A stretch of DNA of 64,000 nt from Planctomyces sp. (GTDB lineage: Bacteria; Planctomycetota; Planctomycetia; Planctomycetales; Planctomycetaceae), in NCBI GenBank assembly GCA_019636235.1, contig JAHBXW010000008.1, forward strand, positions 62,001-126,000. Direction: 5' to 3'. Positions 50,027 to 58,273 of the stretch are shown here, in pieces (the first letter of the stretch is position 1; the number at the start of each line of letters is the position of its first letter). Made by a program: the position numbers and the translations under genes. A model generated the notes under the pieces. The model saw only the letters and a list, made by a program, of their open reading frames with translations, searched no databases and was not told the origin of the DNA.

Positions 50027-51640
50027 ATGCAACTCGTCTTCCACGTCGCGGACCAGCTTCCGAAGCTGGCCTGGGTCGCCCGTATGGACTCCCGGGCGAA
50101 GGAGCTGCGCGTCTGGCATGGGCCGGCGGTCGAGGTCGGCGACGGCTGGTTCGTCGAAGGCGTCTGGGACGGCCCGTTTGAAGAGGGCGGATTTCACCGC
50201 ACCGAGCACTTCTTCGGCAGCGGCGTTCGCGTCGAAGGCGACGTCGTGCACTTCGTCCCCTCGACCGCGATCGTCGACCGCATCCTGTATTTCGAGCTGG
50301 ACGGGGCTCTGTATGCCTCGAACAGCCTGCTGCTGCTGCTGGCGGCGACAGGCCAGCGTCTCGATCCGGATCACGACTATCGGAAGGACTACAACAGCCT
50401 CGCCCGCGGCATGCAGGCTTATCGCCGGGATCTGCCCGTGCGGCCGACAAACGTGACCTGCATTTTTCAGGTCGTCCACGAGCAACTCGTGGTCTGCGAG
50501 GGAGAGAAACGGTTCGAGTCCCAATCGCGAGTGCGAGACTTCGCGAGTTATGAGGACTATCTCGGCCAGGTCCGGGACGTCCTCGATCGAATTCGCGACA
50601 ACAGTCTCAGCCCCCGTCGCCGGCGTCCGATGGAAGCGTATACCACGTCGTCGAGCGGCTATGACTCCGCAACCGCAACGACGTTGTCGCAGGGCGTGGG
50701 CGTCACCAAATGCTTCAGCAGCCGACGCTCGAATTCCGCGCTCCCGAAATGGCTGGATCGACAGGCGGCATCGGACGACGGCGGTCCGATCGCAACCCGG
50801 CTGGGGATGGAATCACTGGCGACTGAACACGACCCGCGGGGCGATCAGTTCAACGAACTGCTGCTGCTGGCAGGAACGACCGGCTCGCCCGAACTCGTGT
50901 TCCTCAGCATGTGCGACCGGATTGAACGCGAGGCGCCGGCCGCGATTGTGTTCACCGGCTATCACGGGGATGTCGTCTGGGACATCGATCCGGGCGACGA
51001 GTGCCTTGATGACCAGATCGTCCGCGGCGGCATCTCCGGCCTGGGACTTAGCGAAGTCAGGCTCAAGGCCGGATTCGTCAACCTGGCCGTCGCCTTTCTG
51101 TTCGGGCGCAGCATCGCCTCGTTGAACCGCATCGCGCGATCGCCGGAGATGGCGCCGTGGCGGCTTGGAAACTCCTATGACCGACCGATCGCACGGCGGA
51201 TCGTCGAGTCCGCGGGCGTCGACCGCAATCTGTTCGGCCAACGGAAGAAAGCCGTCCTGTCAAACGCCGAGTTTCCGATGGGCCCCCAGGGACGTCAGCG
51301 GTTCCTCGCCCACCTGCAGAAAGCCTACGGAGTTTCCCCGTTGGCGATGCGGCTGCGGGGCTGGGTTCACCACCTGACGTTCCTCCTGGAACGCAGCCGG
51401 CGGTATGTGACCAGTTACCGCACCGCGCACAATCAAAAGGACAAAGGCGTCTGGTTTTCGAAGCTGCCGCGGCACATCACGCGCGAACGCTTCCTGTGGG
51501 CTGTCGACGAGTGCTGTCAACGGCTCGAGCAGGCCCTCGGCGATGACGTGCTCCTTGACATCCGCGCTGCACGACCAGCGGACGCTGTCCCGGCCGAACC
51601 GGCGCTTGCGCGCGGTCCCGCGAACAGCATCGCTCCCTGA
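50027..51640 (+). CDS. PP-loop (asparagine-synthase-like) protein of unknown role
   Basis: The 537-residue protein has no signal peptide or membrane helix. ATG 50027 is the first start followed by protein-like sequence. Residues 1-190 are mixed alpha/beta (YFELDGALYASNSLLLLLAATG). TTSSSGYDS (about residues 206-214) resembles the ATP-pyrophosphatase P-loop SGGxDS of asparagine synthetases, with Ser210, Gly211, Asp213 and Ser214 kept. Later FTGYHGDVVWD resembles the second ATP/aspartate segment of that family. The N-terminal cysteine of the glutamine-hydrolysing domain is absent (the protein begins MQLVF). It could therefore adenylate a carboxylate with another amine donor, or ATP may serve something else. 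No biosynthetic partner is adjacent. Confidence 0.65.
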   Translation: MQLVFHVADQLPKLAWVARMDSRAKELRVWHGPAVEVGDGWFVEGVWDGPFEEGGFHRTEHFFGSGVRVEGDVVHFVPSTAIVDRILYFELDGALYASNSLLLLLAATGQRLDPDHDYRKDYNSLARGMQAYRRDLPVRPTNVTCIFQVVHEQLVVCEGEKRFESQSRVRDFASYEDYLGQVRDVLDRIRDNSLSPRRRRPMEAYTTSSSGYDSATATTLSQGVGVTKCFSSRRSNSALPKWLDRQAASDDGGPIATRLGMESLATEHDPRGDQFNELLLLAGTTGSPELVFLSMCDRIEREAPAAIVFTGYHGDVVWDIDPGDECLDDQIVRGGISGLGLSEVRLKAGFVNLAVAFLFGRSIASLNRIARSPEMAPWRLGNSYDRPIARRIVESAGVDRNLFGQRKKAVLSNAEFPMGPQGRQRFLAHLQKAYGVSPLAMRLRGWVHHLTFLLERSRRYVTSYRTAHNQKDKGVWFSKLPRHITRERFLWAVDECCQRLEQALGDDVLLDIRAARPADAVPAEPALARGPANSIAP

Positions 51641-51687
51641 GCGCGGCAAGCCCCCAGCCCTCAATGAGCGTCGCCCCACGGCGCCGT

Positions 51688-52518
51688 TCAGCCCAGCAGC
51701 GCGAGCGCCTTCTCGGCCAGCTCTTTGGACAGCGGCTTGCCGTGATAGTTCGTGTCGTTCTCCTGCTGCAGGAGCGGGAGAATGCCGAACCCCTTCTGCG
51801 TCCGGGAGACGATCGCCGTCGGACGGTCCGTCACCGCGGTCGACGCCTTCAGAGCCGCCACGACTTCGCCCATGTCATTGCCGTTAATCGTCTGCACATG
51901 CCAGCCGAAGGCCTCCAGCTTTGGCTGGAAGTCGGTCAGGTCCAGGACCTCGCGGGTCGAGCCCGTCTGCTGGTAGCCGTTCTGGTCGATGATCGCAGTC
52001 AGATTGCCGAGCTTGTACTTGTCGGCCGAAGCGATCGCCTCCCACACCTGGCCTTCGCCCATTTCGCCGTCGCCCAGCATCACGTAGACGCGGAAGCCCT
52101 GCTTGTCCATGCGGCCGGCCAGCGCGTGCCCGACGCCGATCGACAGACCCTGCCCCAGCGACCCGGTCGACGCCTCAATGCCCTTCAGGCGACGCATGTT
52201 CGGGTGCCCTTCGTAGGGGCTGCCCAGCTTGCGAAGCGTCATGATCTCGTCGACCGGAAAGTACCCCGCTTCGGCCATCGCGGAGTACAGCACCGGGCAG
52301 GCGTGCCCCTTGCTGAGGATGAACCGGTCGCGTCCCGGGTCCTGGGGCTTCTGCGGGTCATACTTCATGAACCCGCCGAAATAGAGCGCCGTTACGACGT
52401 CGCAGGCCGACAGGCTGCTCGTGGGGTGCCCGCTGCCCGCTTCCGTGGTGATCCGAATGATCAGCTTGCGGATGTCGTGAGCCTTGGCCTTGAGCTGGTC
52501 GACATTGAGTTGCGGCAC
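51688..52518 (-). CDS. Transketolase, N-terminal subunit
   Basis: The 276-residue protein is the thiamine-diphosphate-binding half of a split transketolase. The N-terminus TEAGSGHPTSSLSACDVVTAL, the catalytic SKGHACPVLY, and the ThDP/Mg motif GDGEMGEGQVWEA (about residues 150-162) are complete. It would act with a separate C-terminal subunit in two-carbon transfers of the pentose phosphate pathway. The C-terminal subunit gene normally follows directly. Here the next gene downstream is a convergent one ending 47 bases away, so the partner must be elsewhere. Confidence 0.93.
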   Translation of the reverse strand: MPQLNVDQLKAKAHDIRKLIIRITTEAGSGHPTSSLSACDVVTALYFGGFMKYDPQKPQDPGRDRFILSKGHACPVLYSAMAEAGYFPVDEIMTLRKLGSPYEGHPNMRRLKGIEASTGSLGQGLSIGVGHALAGRMDKQGFRVYVMLGDGEMGEGQVWEAIASADKYKLGNLTAIIDQNGYQQTGSTREVLDLTDFQPKLEAFGWHVQTINGNDMGEVVAALKASTAVTDRPTAIVSRTQKGFGILPLLQQENDTNYHGKPLSKELAEKALALLG

Positions 52519-52697
52519 GGGCGCACACTTCCTGCTGGGGAAAGGCGGCGCGTCTGGCGCCGCGGGATCGCATGGGATGAACGCGAGGCAGTCGCCGACG
52601 TCCTGGACCGAACGGCCTGTGGACGCGGGCTCTCGCGGCGGCGTATGCTACCGGTCGATTTCGACACTCGCAACCGCGCGGCGGCAGGGCATTCTCA

Positions 52698-53141
52698 ATG
52701 GCGGAACATCCTTCCGATCCCGCGGCCGGCCCCTCCGATGGCGTGCCGGACGCCGAACTGACCGCCTACCTCGACGAGCTGCTGTCCGCAGACCGGGCGG
52801 CGGCCATCGAAGTGCGGCTGCGGGAATCTCCCGGCCTGCGACAGCGGGTCGCCGGGCTGATCCGACGTCGAGACCAGGGGGGACACAGCGTCGGCGAAAT
52901 CTGGCGCCGCCGCCGTCTGAGTTGTCCGTCCCGGGCCGACCTGGGGGCCTACGTGCTGGGAGTGCTGGAACCCGCCCATGCGGAGTACATTCGGTTCCAT
53001 ATCCACACGGTCGGCTGCCGGATCTGCGAGGCCAATCTCGTCGACCTCGAGCAGTCCTGCCGAAAGGGAGAGCAGGACCCCGAGCCCCGTCGACGCCGAT
53101 TCTTCGAGTCGTCCGCGGGCCGCCTGGCCGATCGGAGATAA
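52698..53141 (+). CDS. Anti-sigma-factor-like zinc-binding protein
   Basis: The 147-residue soluble protein combines two features common at the N-termini of planctomycete anti-sigma factors. One is a short helical piece, DAELTAYLDELLSADRAAAI (about residues 18-37). The other is a His/Cys cluster, YIRFHIHTVGCRICEANL (about 98-115), that could coordinate zinc. No membrane helix follows, and no sigma factor gene is adjacent. It may be a cytoplasmic anti-sigma factor or simply a protein-interaction module. Confidence 0.6.
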   Translation: MAEHPSDPAAGPSDGVPDAELTAYLDELLSADRAAAIEVRLRESPGLRQRVAGLIRRRDQGGHSVGEIWRRRRLSCPSRADLGAYVLGVLEPAHAEYIRFHIHTVGCRICEANLVDLEQSCRKGEQDPEPRRRRFFESSAGRLADRR

Positions 53142-53307
53142 ACTCGCCGCGATCGGAGTTCGCTGGCAGATCACAGCAGCCCCCCAAGGCCCGCTGGCTG
53201 CCCATTGTGTCGTCAATTCGCCTGTCCCGGACCGGCAGAACCTGCTACCACACCGTTTTTCCCGGTCCCGCCAGGGATCGGGCGCGCCTGGCAGCGAGGT
53301 TCAAGGC

Positions 53308-53646
53308 ATGTTCTGGAAACAACTTACAAGCCGCCGACCGGCTCGCCTGCGGACACTCTGCCTGATCCTTCCGCTGGTTCTGACGGGCTGTTTCAACCCG
53401 TTCAACACGCGCCTGCCGACGCTGGCCAGCCGGGGCTCGGAGTATGAGCGCCGCGAGTCGCAGATTCAGGATCCGTATCCTGACCGCGACCTTGGGCCCG
53501 ACACGGGGTTCCGCCCGCGGGAATTCAACGATCAGCGCAATGAGGTTCAGCGGGCCAAGGATCGGGCGTATTCGGCGTACATTCGCTCGCACACGCCGTC
53601 GGTGACGCCCTCGAATCCGGGCCTGCCGACGGCGCCGCCGTTCTGA
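53308..53646 (+). CDS. Small lipoprotein of unknown function
   Basis: The 112-residue product starts at ATG 53308, with a weak Shine-Dalgarno. A basic N-terminus and hydrophobic core lead to the lipobox LTGC (Cys28). The mature part (about 84 residues) is hydrophilic, rich in Arg, Asp, Pro and Ser, and probably disordered. No family is recognised. It would be anchored at the outer face of a membrane. Confidence 0.7.
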   Translation: MFWKQLTSRRPARLRTLCLILPLVLTGCFNPFNTRLPTLASRGSEYERRESQIQDPYPDRDLGPDTGFRPREFNDQRNEVQRAKDRAYSAYIRSHTPSVTPSNPGLPTAPPF

Positions 53647-53728
53647 GGCCGCGGCGGGCGCGAGACGAAGCCGGCCGCGGCGCGGCGGCGGCGCAAAAAT
53701 TTTCCCCGCGGGGAGCCTCGCGGCCTTG

Positions 53729-53756
53729 TTGCAATCCCCATCGGATCAGGTACAGT
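53729..53756 (+). promoter_or_regulatory. Possible promoter of the rpsF operon
   Basis: TTGCAA (53729-53734) and TACAGT (53751-53756) are separated by 16 bases. The start site would lie near 53763, about 37 bases before the rpsF start. Confidence 0.45.
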
Positions 53757-53799
53757 GCCCGATTCGCGGATTGGAGCATTGAACAGCGGAGAGACGACG

Positions 53800-54213
53800 T
53801 TGGCTCAGCGGTTGTACGAATGCATGTTTCTCCTGGACAGCGGGCGTTTCGCCACGGATCCCCAGGGGACGGAAACGCAGTTGCGGGACCTGCTTGGAAA
53901 ATGCCAGGCGGAGATCGTCTCGATGGGGCCCTGGCAGGACGGCAAACTCGCCTACCCGATCGATGGCCATAAGAAGGGCCTGCACTTCCTCGTCTATTTC
54001 AAGATGGACGGCGGGCAGGTCCAGGAACTCAATCGGCTCTGCCGGTTGAGCGATCAGGTGATCCGGCACATGCTGATTCAGCAGCCGGGGAAGCTGTTCG
54101 ACATGATGTCGCACGCGCTCGCCCAGCACGGGACGGCGGGCGAACAGGCGGCCGCTCCGGCGGAGCCCGCCGCGGCGGTGGTGGCCGAGCCCGTTGCGGC
54201 AGCGGCGACATAA
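53800..54213 (+). CDS. rpsF: 30S ribosomal protein S6
   Basis: The 137-residue S6 begins at TTG 53800, which has GGAGAG (53788-53793) six bases upstream and yields the normal N-terminus (AQRLYECMFLLDSGRF). S6 binds S18 on the platform of the small subunit. The core ends near residue 108, and the last 25 residues are an Ala/Glu/Pro-rich tail. It heads the operon rpsF-ssb-rplI-dnaB. The usual rpsR (S18) gene is not in the cluster. Confidence 0.93.
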   Translation: MAQRLYECMFLLDSGRFATDPQGTETQLRDLLGKCQAEIVSMGPWQDGKLAYPIDGHKKGLHFLVYFKMDGGQVQELNRLCRLSDQVIRHMLIQQPGKLFDMMSHALAQHGTAGEQAAAPAEPAAAVVAEPVAAAAT

Positions 54214-54388
54214 TTCCCCCTGCCGGCCTGAATTGGGGTCGGTCGGCGGTCGGGGTCCGGCGGCAATTCGTCGGCGCGGGCCGGGGAATCCGTCTCGATG
54301 GCCGGTTCGGCGAGGGATGTCGGTTGGCAGGGGCCGTCGGTCGCGGGTCGGCCGGCAGAAAACAAGAACGGAAACAACGGGGGCAGCG

Positions 54389-54859
54389 ATGGCCAACTTC
54401 AACAAGGTGATTCTGGTTGGCAATCTGACCCGCGATCCGGAAGTGAAATACACGACTGGCGGGACCGCGGTAGCCGAACTCGGCCTGGCGGTGAACCGCC
54501 AGTGGTTCGACCAGAAGTCGAGCGAGCGGAAAGAAGAGACCACGTTTGTCGACGTCACGCTGTGGGGTCGGCAGGCCGAGGTCGCTGGCGAATACCTGTC
54601 GAAAGGGCGTTCGGTCCTTATCGAAGGCCGCTTGCAGCTCGACCAGTGGGAAGACAAACAGTCCGGCCAGAAGCGGTCCAAGCTCCGGGTCGTCTGCGAG
54701 AACATGCAGATGCTCGGCGGCCGCGGCGACGGCCCCCCCGGAGGGGGCGGTCAGCGCGGAGGGGGCCAGCGGAGCGCTCCGCGATCGTCGGAGCCAGCGG
54801 ATTCGTTTTACGATTCGCCTTCGGGCGGCGGCTCGTCCAACGACGACGTCCCGTTTTAG
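54389..54859 (+). CDS. ssb: Single-stranded DNA-binding protein
   Basis: The 156-residue SSB starts at ATG 54389. The OB fold occupies residues 1-108 (FNKVILVGNLTRDPEV, FVDVTLWGRQAEVAGEYLSK). A Gly/Arg-rich linker follows, and the acidic tip SNDDVPF, the docking peptide for replication and repair proteins, is intact. The 175-base gap from rpsF holds no other gene. Confidence 0.96.
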   Translation: MANFNKVILVGNLTRDPEVKYTTGGTAVAELGLAVNRQWFDQKSSERKEETTFVDVTLWGRQAEVAGEYLSKGRSVLIEGRLQLDQWEDKQSGQKRSKLRVVCENMQMLGGRGDGPPGGGGQRGGGQRSAPRSSEPADSFYDSPSGGGSSNDDVPF

Positions 54860-54861
54860 CC

Positions 54862-54908
54862 CGCGACCGGCGGCGCTGCAGCGCCGCTGCCAGCGGAACC
54901 CGGTCGCG
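54862..54908 (+). other. Stable RNA hairpin between ssb and rplI
   Basis: CGCGACCGG (54862-54870) pairs with CCGGTCGCG (54900-54908), and the enclosed GGCGGCGC/GCGCCGCT forms an inner hairpin. There is no T run. It occupies the place where rpsR stands in most bacteria. It could act as a processing or translational-control element for rplI. Confidence 0.45.
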
Positions 54909-54958
54909 TCGGCCATCGATCACCTGCAACATCGTCATCAACTGAAATCGTCAGCGTC

Positions 54959-55465
54959 ATGCCACTCAAACGGAAAGAACGGGTTCGCTCGGCCGACAAG
55001 CGCGGCGGCATCGAGCTGATGCTCGCGGAGAACGTCGCGGATCTCGGCGGACAGGGCGAGATCGTCCGGGTCAAGCCGGGTTACGCCCGCAATTACCTGC
55101 TGCCGCAGGGGCTGGCCACGGTCGCCACCGAGGCCAACAAGGCCATGGTCGAGCGGCATCGCGCCCGCCAGGGCGAACTCCTCCAGCTGAAGTTGAAGGA
55201 GATCCGGCAGATGGCCGAGAAGGTCCGCGACTACAGCGTGACGCTCGAGGCCAACGCGACCGATGAGGGGCACCTGTACGGGTCGATCGTCGCAGTCGAC
55301 ATCGCCAAGGCCCTCAAGGCGGCTGGGTATCCGGTCGAGGCCGAGCACGTGAAGCTCGATGGCCCGCTCAAGGAACTCGGCATGTACACCATCAAGCTGC
55401 AGTTCCATGCCGAAGTCGGCACGGAAGTCAAAGTCTGGGTCGTGCCGACGTCCAGCATTCGCTGA
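54959..55465 (+). CDS. rplI: 50S ribosomal protein L9
   Basis: The 168-residue L9 has the two-domain form. The N-terminal domain (ELMLAENVADLGGQGEIVRVKPGYARNYLLP) binds 23S rRNA, a long connecting helix spans about residues 60-95, and the C-terminal domain carries LYGSIVAVDIAKAL. About 15 basic residues precede the usual start (PLKRKERVRSADKRGG), a small N-terminal extension. Confidence 0.96.
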   Translation: MPLKRKERVRSADKRGGIELMLAENVADLGGQGEIVRVKPGYARNYLLPQGLATVATEANKAMVERHRARQGELLQLKLKEIRQMAEKVRDYSVTLEANATDEGHLYGSIVAVDIAKALKAAGYPVEAEHVKLDGPLKELGMYTIKLQFHAEVGTEVKVWVVPTSSIR

Positions 55466-55542
55466 GCCGCGCCGGGGCGCAGCGGGGACGAAAATTTCGG
55501 CCCCCCGCGGCCGCACGGCGATCGTTCACATCTGGTAGAATC

Positions 55543-55578
55543 GCATCCCGCCGGACTCCGCGTCCGGCGGGATGCTTT
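55543..55578 (+). terminator. Strong hairpin between rplI and dnaB
   Basis: GCATCCCGCCGGAC (55543-55556) and GTCCGGCGGGATGC (55562-55575) form a perfect 14-pair stem with a 5-base loop, followed by TTTC. It is probably a terminator or attenuator. A TAGAAT hexamer directly upstream (55536-55541) could be a -10 element, so dnaB may instead be transcribed from here with the hairpin in its leader. Confidence 0.55.
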
Positions 55579-55685
55579 CGTCAGCGTCGTGAGTCGCGGT
55601 CCCTGACTGCCCGCGGCCTGTCCCAGGAATCTTCGCAGCATTGGCTCCGGTCTCTGCCGGACCTCCAGGAGGGCGCCCGTCGACC

Positions 55686-57095
55686 ATGTCCAATACGAAG
55701 GCACGGAAAGCCCGCACGGACAACGCCCACGTCGACCGCGAGAACGTCTCCGCGCTGTTTGAAAAGGTTCCCCCCCAGGACCTCGACGCCGAACGCAGCG
55801 TCCTGGGCAGCATCCTGCTGTCGAACGACGCCATCGATGACGTGCTCCCGCACCTGCACTCGGAGCGCTTCTACGCCGACTCGCATCGCCGGATGTTCAA
55901 GGCGATCCACGACATGTACGAGTCGGGCGTCCGCGGCATCGACACGATCACGCTGGCCAACGAGCTTCAGAAACGCGGCGACCTCGAAACGATCGGCGGC
56001 GCGGCCTACCTGGTGCAGGTCCTCGAAACGGTTCCGCACGCCGCCCATGCCGAGTACTACGCCACCATCGTCCGCGACAAGTGGCTGCAGCGGTCGCTGA
56101 TCGACGCCTGCACGGAATCGCTGCGCGAGGCGTTCCACGCCCAGCAGGGAGTCGAAGATGTCCTCGCTCAGGCGGAACGCCGCCTGTTCGACATCGTCGA
56201 GCGGCAGGCCAGCACCGACAAATTCGCCATCGGCGACATCCTCGAGGCCACCTTCGAGCGCATCTTCCACCGCATGGATCAGGAGGGCACGCTCAGCGGC
56301 CTGCATACCGGATTCCACGGACTGGACGACGTCACCAGCGGGTTTCAGCCGTCCGAACTCATCGTCCTCGCCGCCCGGCCCAGCATGGGCAAGACGGCCC
56401 TCGTCTGCAATTTTGCGCTCGCCGTCGGCCTCGCCAGGCAGGGCGTGCTCGTCTTCAGCCTCGAACAGTCCAAGCTCGAACTGGCCGAACGGCTGCTGTG
56501 CATCCAGGCCAAGATCAACGGCCACAAGCTGCGCCAGGGCAACCTCGATGAAATCGAACAGGCCCAGTTGATGGAGGCCTCCAACGAGCTGCGGGAACTT
56601 CCGCTGTACATCGACGACGTCGCGGGACGCACCGTCTCGCAGATTTCGGCGATCTCCCGCCGACTCAAACGCCGGTTCGGCCTGGGGCTGATCATCATCG
56701 ACTACCTGCAGCTCATCGAACCGGACGAGAAGGGCCTGCCCCGCGAGCAGCAGATTTCGACCATCACGCGGCGGCTCAAATTTCTCGCCAAGGACCTGCA
56801 CGTCCCGGTCATCGCGCTCGCGCAGCTCAATCGCGGCGTCGAACAGCGCGAGGACAAGCGTCCCCGGCTGGCGGACCTCCGCGAATCGGGAGCGATCGAG
56901 CAGGACGCGGACATCGTCATGTTCCTGCACCGTCCGGATGCGTACGATCCAGGCGACCGCCCCGGCGAAGCCGACCTGATCGTCGCCAAGAACCGCAGCG
57001 GACCGATCGGCACCGTGCCGCTGGTGTGGATGCGCGAGATGCTGAAGTTCGGCGACAAAAGCCCGGTCGATGTGCCGATGGGCGTCGACTTCTAA
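55686..57095 (+). CDS. dnaB: Replicative DNA helicase DnaB
   Basis: The 469-residue helicase unwinds DNA at the replication fork. The N-terminal helical domain starts at VPPQDLDAERSVLGSILL. The RecA-like motor carries the Walker A motif AARPSMGKTAL (about residues 228-238), Walker B IIIDYLQLI, and ADLRESGAIEQDADIVMFL near the C-terminus. ATG 55686 is preferred; AGGAGG lies about 13 bases upstream, a little far. No intein is present. Confidence 0.96.
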   Translation: MSNTKARKARTDNAHVDRENVSALFEKVPPQDLDAERSVLGSILLSNDAIDDVLPHLHSERFYADSHRRMFKAIHDMYESGVRGIDTITLANELQKRGDLETIGGAAYLVQVLETVPHAAHAEYYATIVRDKWLQRSLIDACTESLREAFHAQQGVEDVLAQAERRLFDIVERQASTDKFAIGDILEATFERIFHRMDQEGTLSGLHTGFHGLDDVTSGFQPSELIVLAARPSMGKTALVCNFALAVGLARQGVLVFSLEQSKLELAERLLCIQAKINGHKLRQGNLDEIEQAQLMEASNELRELPLYIDDVAGRTVSQISAISRRLKRRFGLGLIIIDYLQLIEPDEKGLPREQQISTITRRLKFLAKDLHVPVIALAQLNRGVEQREDKRPRLADLRESGAIEQDADIVMFLHRPDAYDPGDRPGEADLIVAKNRSGPIGTVPLVWMREMLKFGDKSPVDVPMGVDF

Positions 57096-57160
57096 TGCCG
57101 CCCGGCACGCGCCGGGGACTGTGGAGTCCTCGAACCACCTGAGTCCTGCCCCGCCCGACA

Positions 57161-58273
57161 GTGAAGAAACGACGCCCTCCCGAACGCCGCCGCCGTCCGG
57201 AGCCCGAACAGGCAGGGCCGTCGCAGCCACGCGCGCCCTCCGCGGAGCGTGTGCTGATCGAGTACTTCCCCGTCCGGCCCGAGGGGCGCGTGCTGTGCAC
57301 GTCGATGGGGCGGGGGCAACTTGCCGCGGCGATCGCCGCCGATGCTCCGGACGCCCAGGTCGCCTGCTGGTTTCTGGACGCCTACGCTGCGGACGAGACA
57401 CGGGACTGGTATTCGCTCGACGCCGAACTCCCCCAGCCGCCGGATGTCCTCTGCGAAGCCGATTTCCCCGACCAGGAACTCGACCTCGTCGCCATCCCCA
57501 TCTCGCATCGCGGCGAGGCGGAACTCGTCCGGGAACTGCTGCAGCAGGCCTGCCTGCGGCTGAAGCCGGGCGGCGTGGTGGTCGCCGGCGTCGACAACCC
57601 GAACGACCGCTGGCTGCACGGGGAACTCAAGACTCTGTTCTCCCGCATCCGGCGCGATCCCCGGCATCATGGCGTCGTTTACTCGGGCGTGCGGATGGAT
57701 CCGCCCAAGCGGATTCGAAACTTCCGGTCGGACTTCGCGTTTCGCGACCAGGGCCGCCTCGTGCAGGCCGTCAGCCGACCCGGCGTGTTCAGCCACCGGG
57801 AACTCGATCTTGGCGCGCGGGCGCTGCTGGAGGCGTGCGACGTCGCCCCCGGCGAACGCGTCCTCGACATCGGATGCGGTTCGGGGACCGTCGGCCTTGC
57901 GCTGTCGCTGCGGCAACCGGACGTCGTGCTGCACGGCATCGACTCCAACATCCGGGCGGTGGAGTGCCTGCAGGCCGGGGCGGCGCTGAACAAGCTCGTC
58001 GAGGCGACCGTCGAGCACACGGCCGAGGGACGGATCGCCCAGCCTGGGACATTCGATCTCGCTGTCGGGAACCCGCCTTATTTCTCCCAGTACCGCATCG
58101 CGGAAATCTTCGTGCAGGCCGCCCGCACTGCCCTCAAACCAGGCGGACGCGTCGCCATGGTCACGAAGAAACCGGAATGGTTCGAGGCCCGTCTCGGACA
58201 ATTGTTTGACGGCGTCGAAACGCAGACCCGCCGCTCGTACAGCATCGTCTCAGCCCGGCAGCGCGGCGGGTGA
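57161..58273 (+). CDS. RsmC/RlmG-like class I methyltransferase
   Basis: The 370-residue cytoplasmic protein starts at GTG 57161. It has the duplicated arrangement of the RsmC/RlmG family: a degenerate N-terminal methyltransferase-like domain (about 30-180) and a catalytic C-terminal one (about 205-365). The catalytic domain has the SAM loop VLDIGCGSGTVGLAL and the active-site motif NPPY, typical of enzymes that methylate an exocyclic amine of guanine in rRNA. The first 25 residues are very basic. The last 24 bases overlap the end of the convergent gene. Confidence 0.86.
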   Translation: MKKRRPPERRRRPEPEQAGPSQPRAPSAERVLIEYFPVRPEGRVLCTSMGRGQLAAAIAADAPDAQVACWFLDAYAADETRDWYSLDAELPQPPDVLCEADFPDQELDLVAIPISHRGEAELVRELLQQACLRLKPGGVVVAGVDNPNDRWLHGELKTLFSRIRRDPRHHGVVYSGVRMDPPKRIRNFRSDFAFRDQGRLVQAVSRPGVFSHRELDLGARALLEACDVAPGERVLDIGCGSGTVGLALSLRQPDVVLHGIDSNIRAVECLQAGAALNKLVEATVEHTAEGRIAQPGTFDLAVGNPPYFSQYRIAEIFVQAARTALKPGGRVAMVTKKPEWFEARLGQLFDGVETQTRRSYSIVSARQRGG

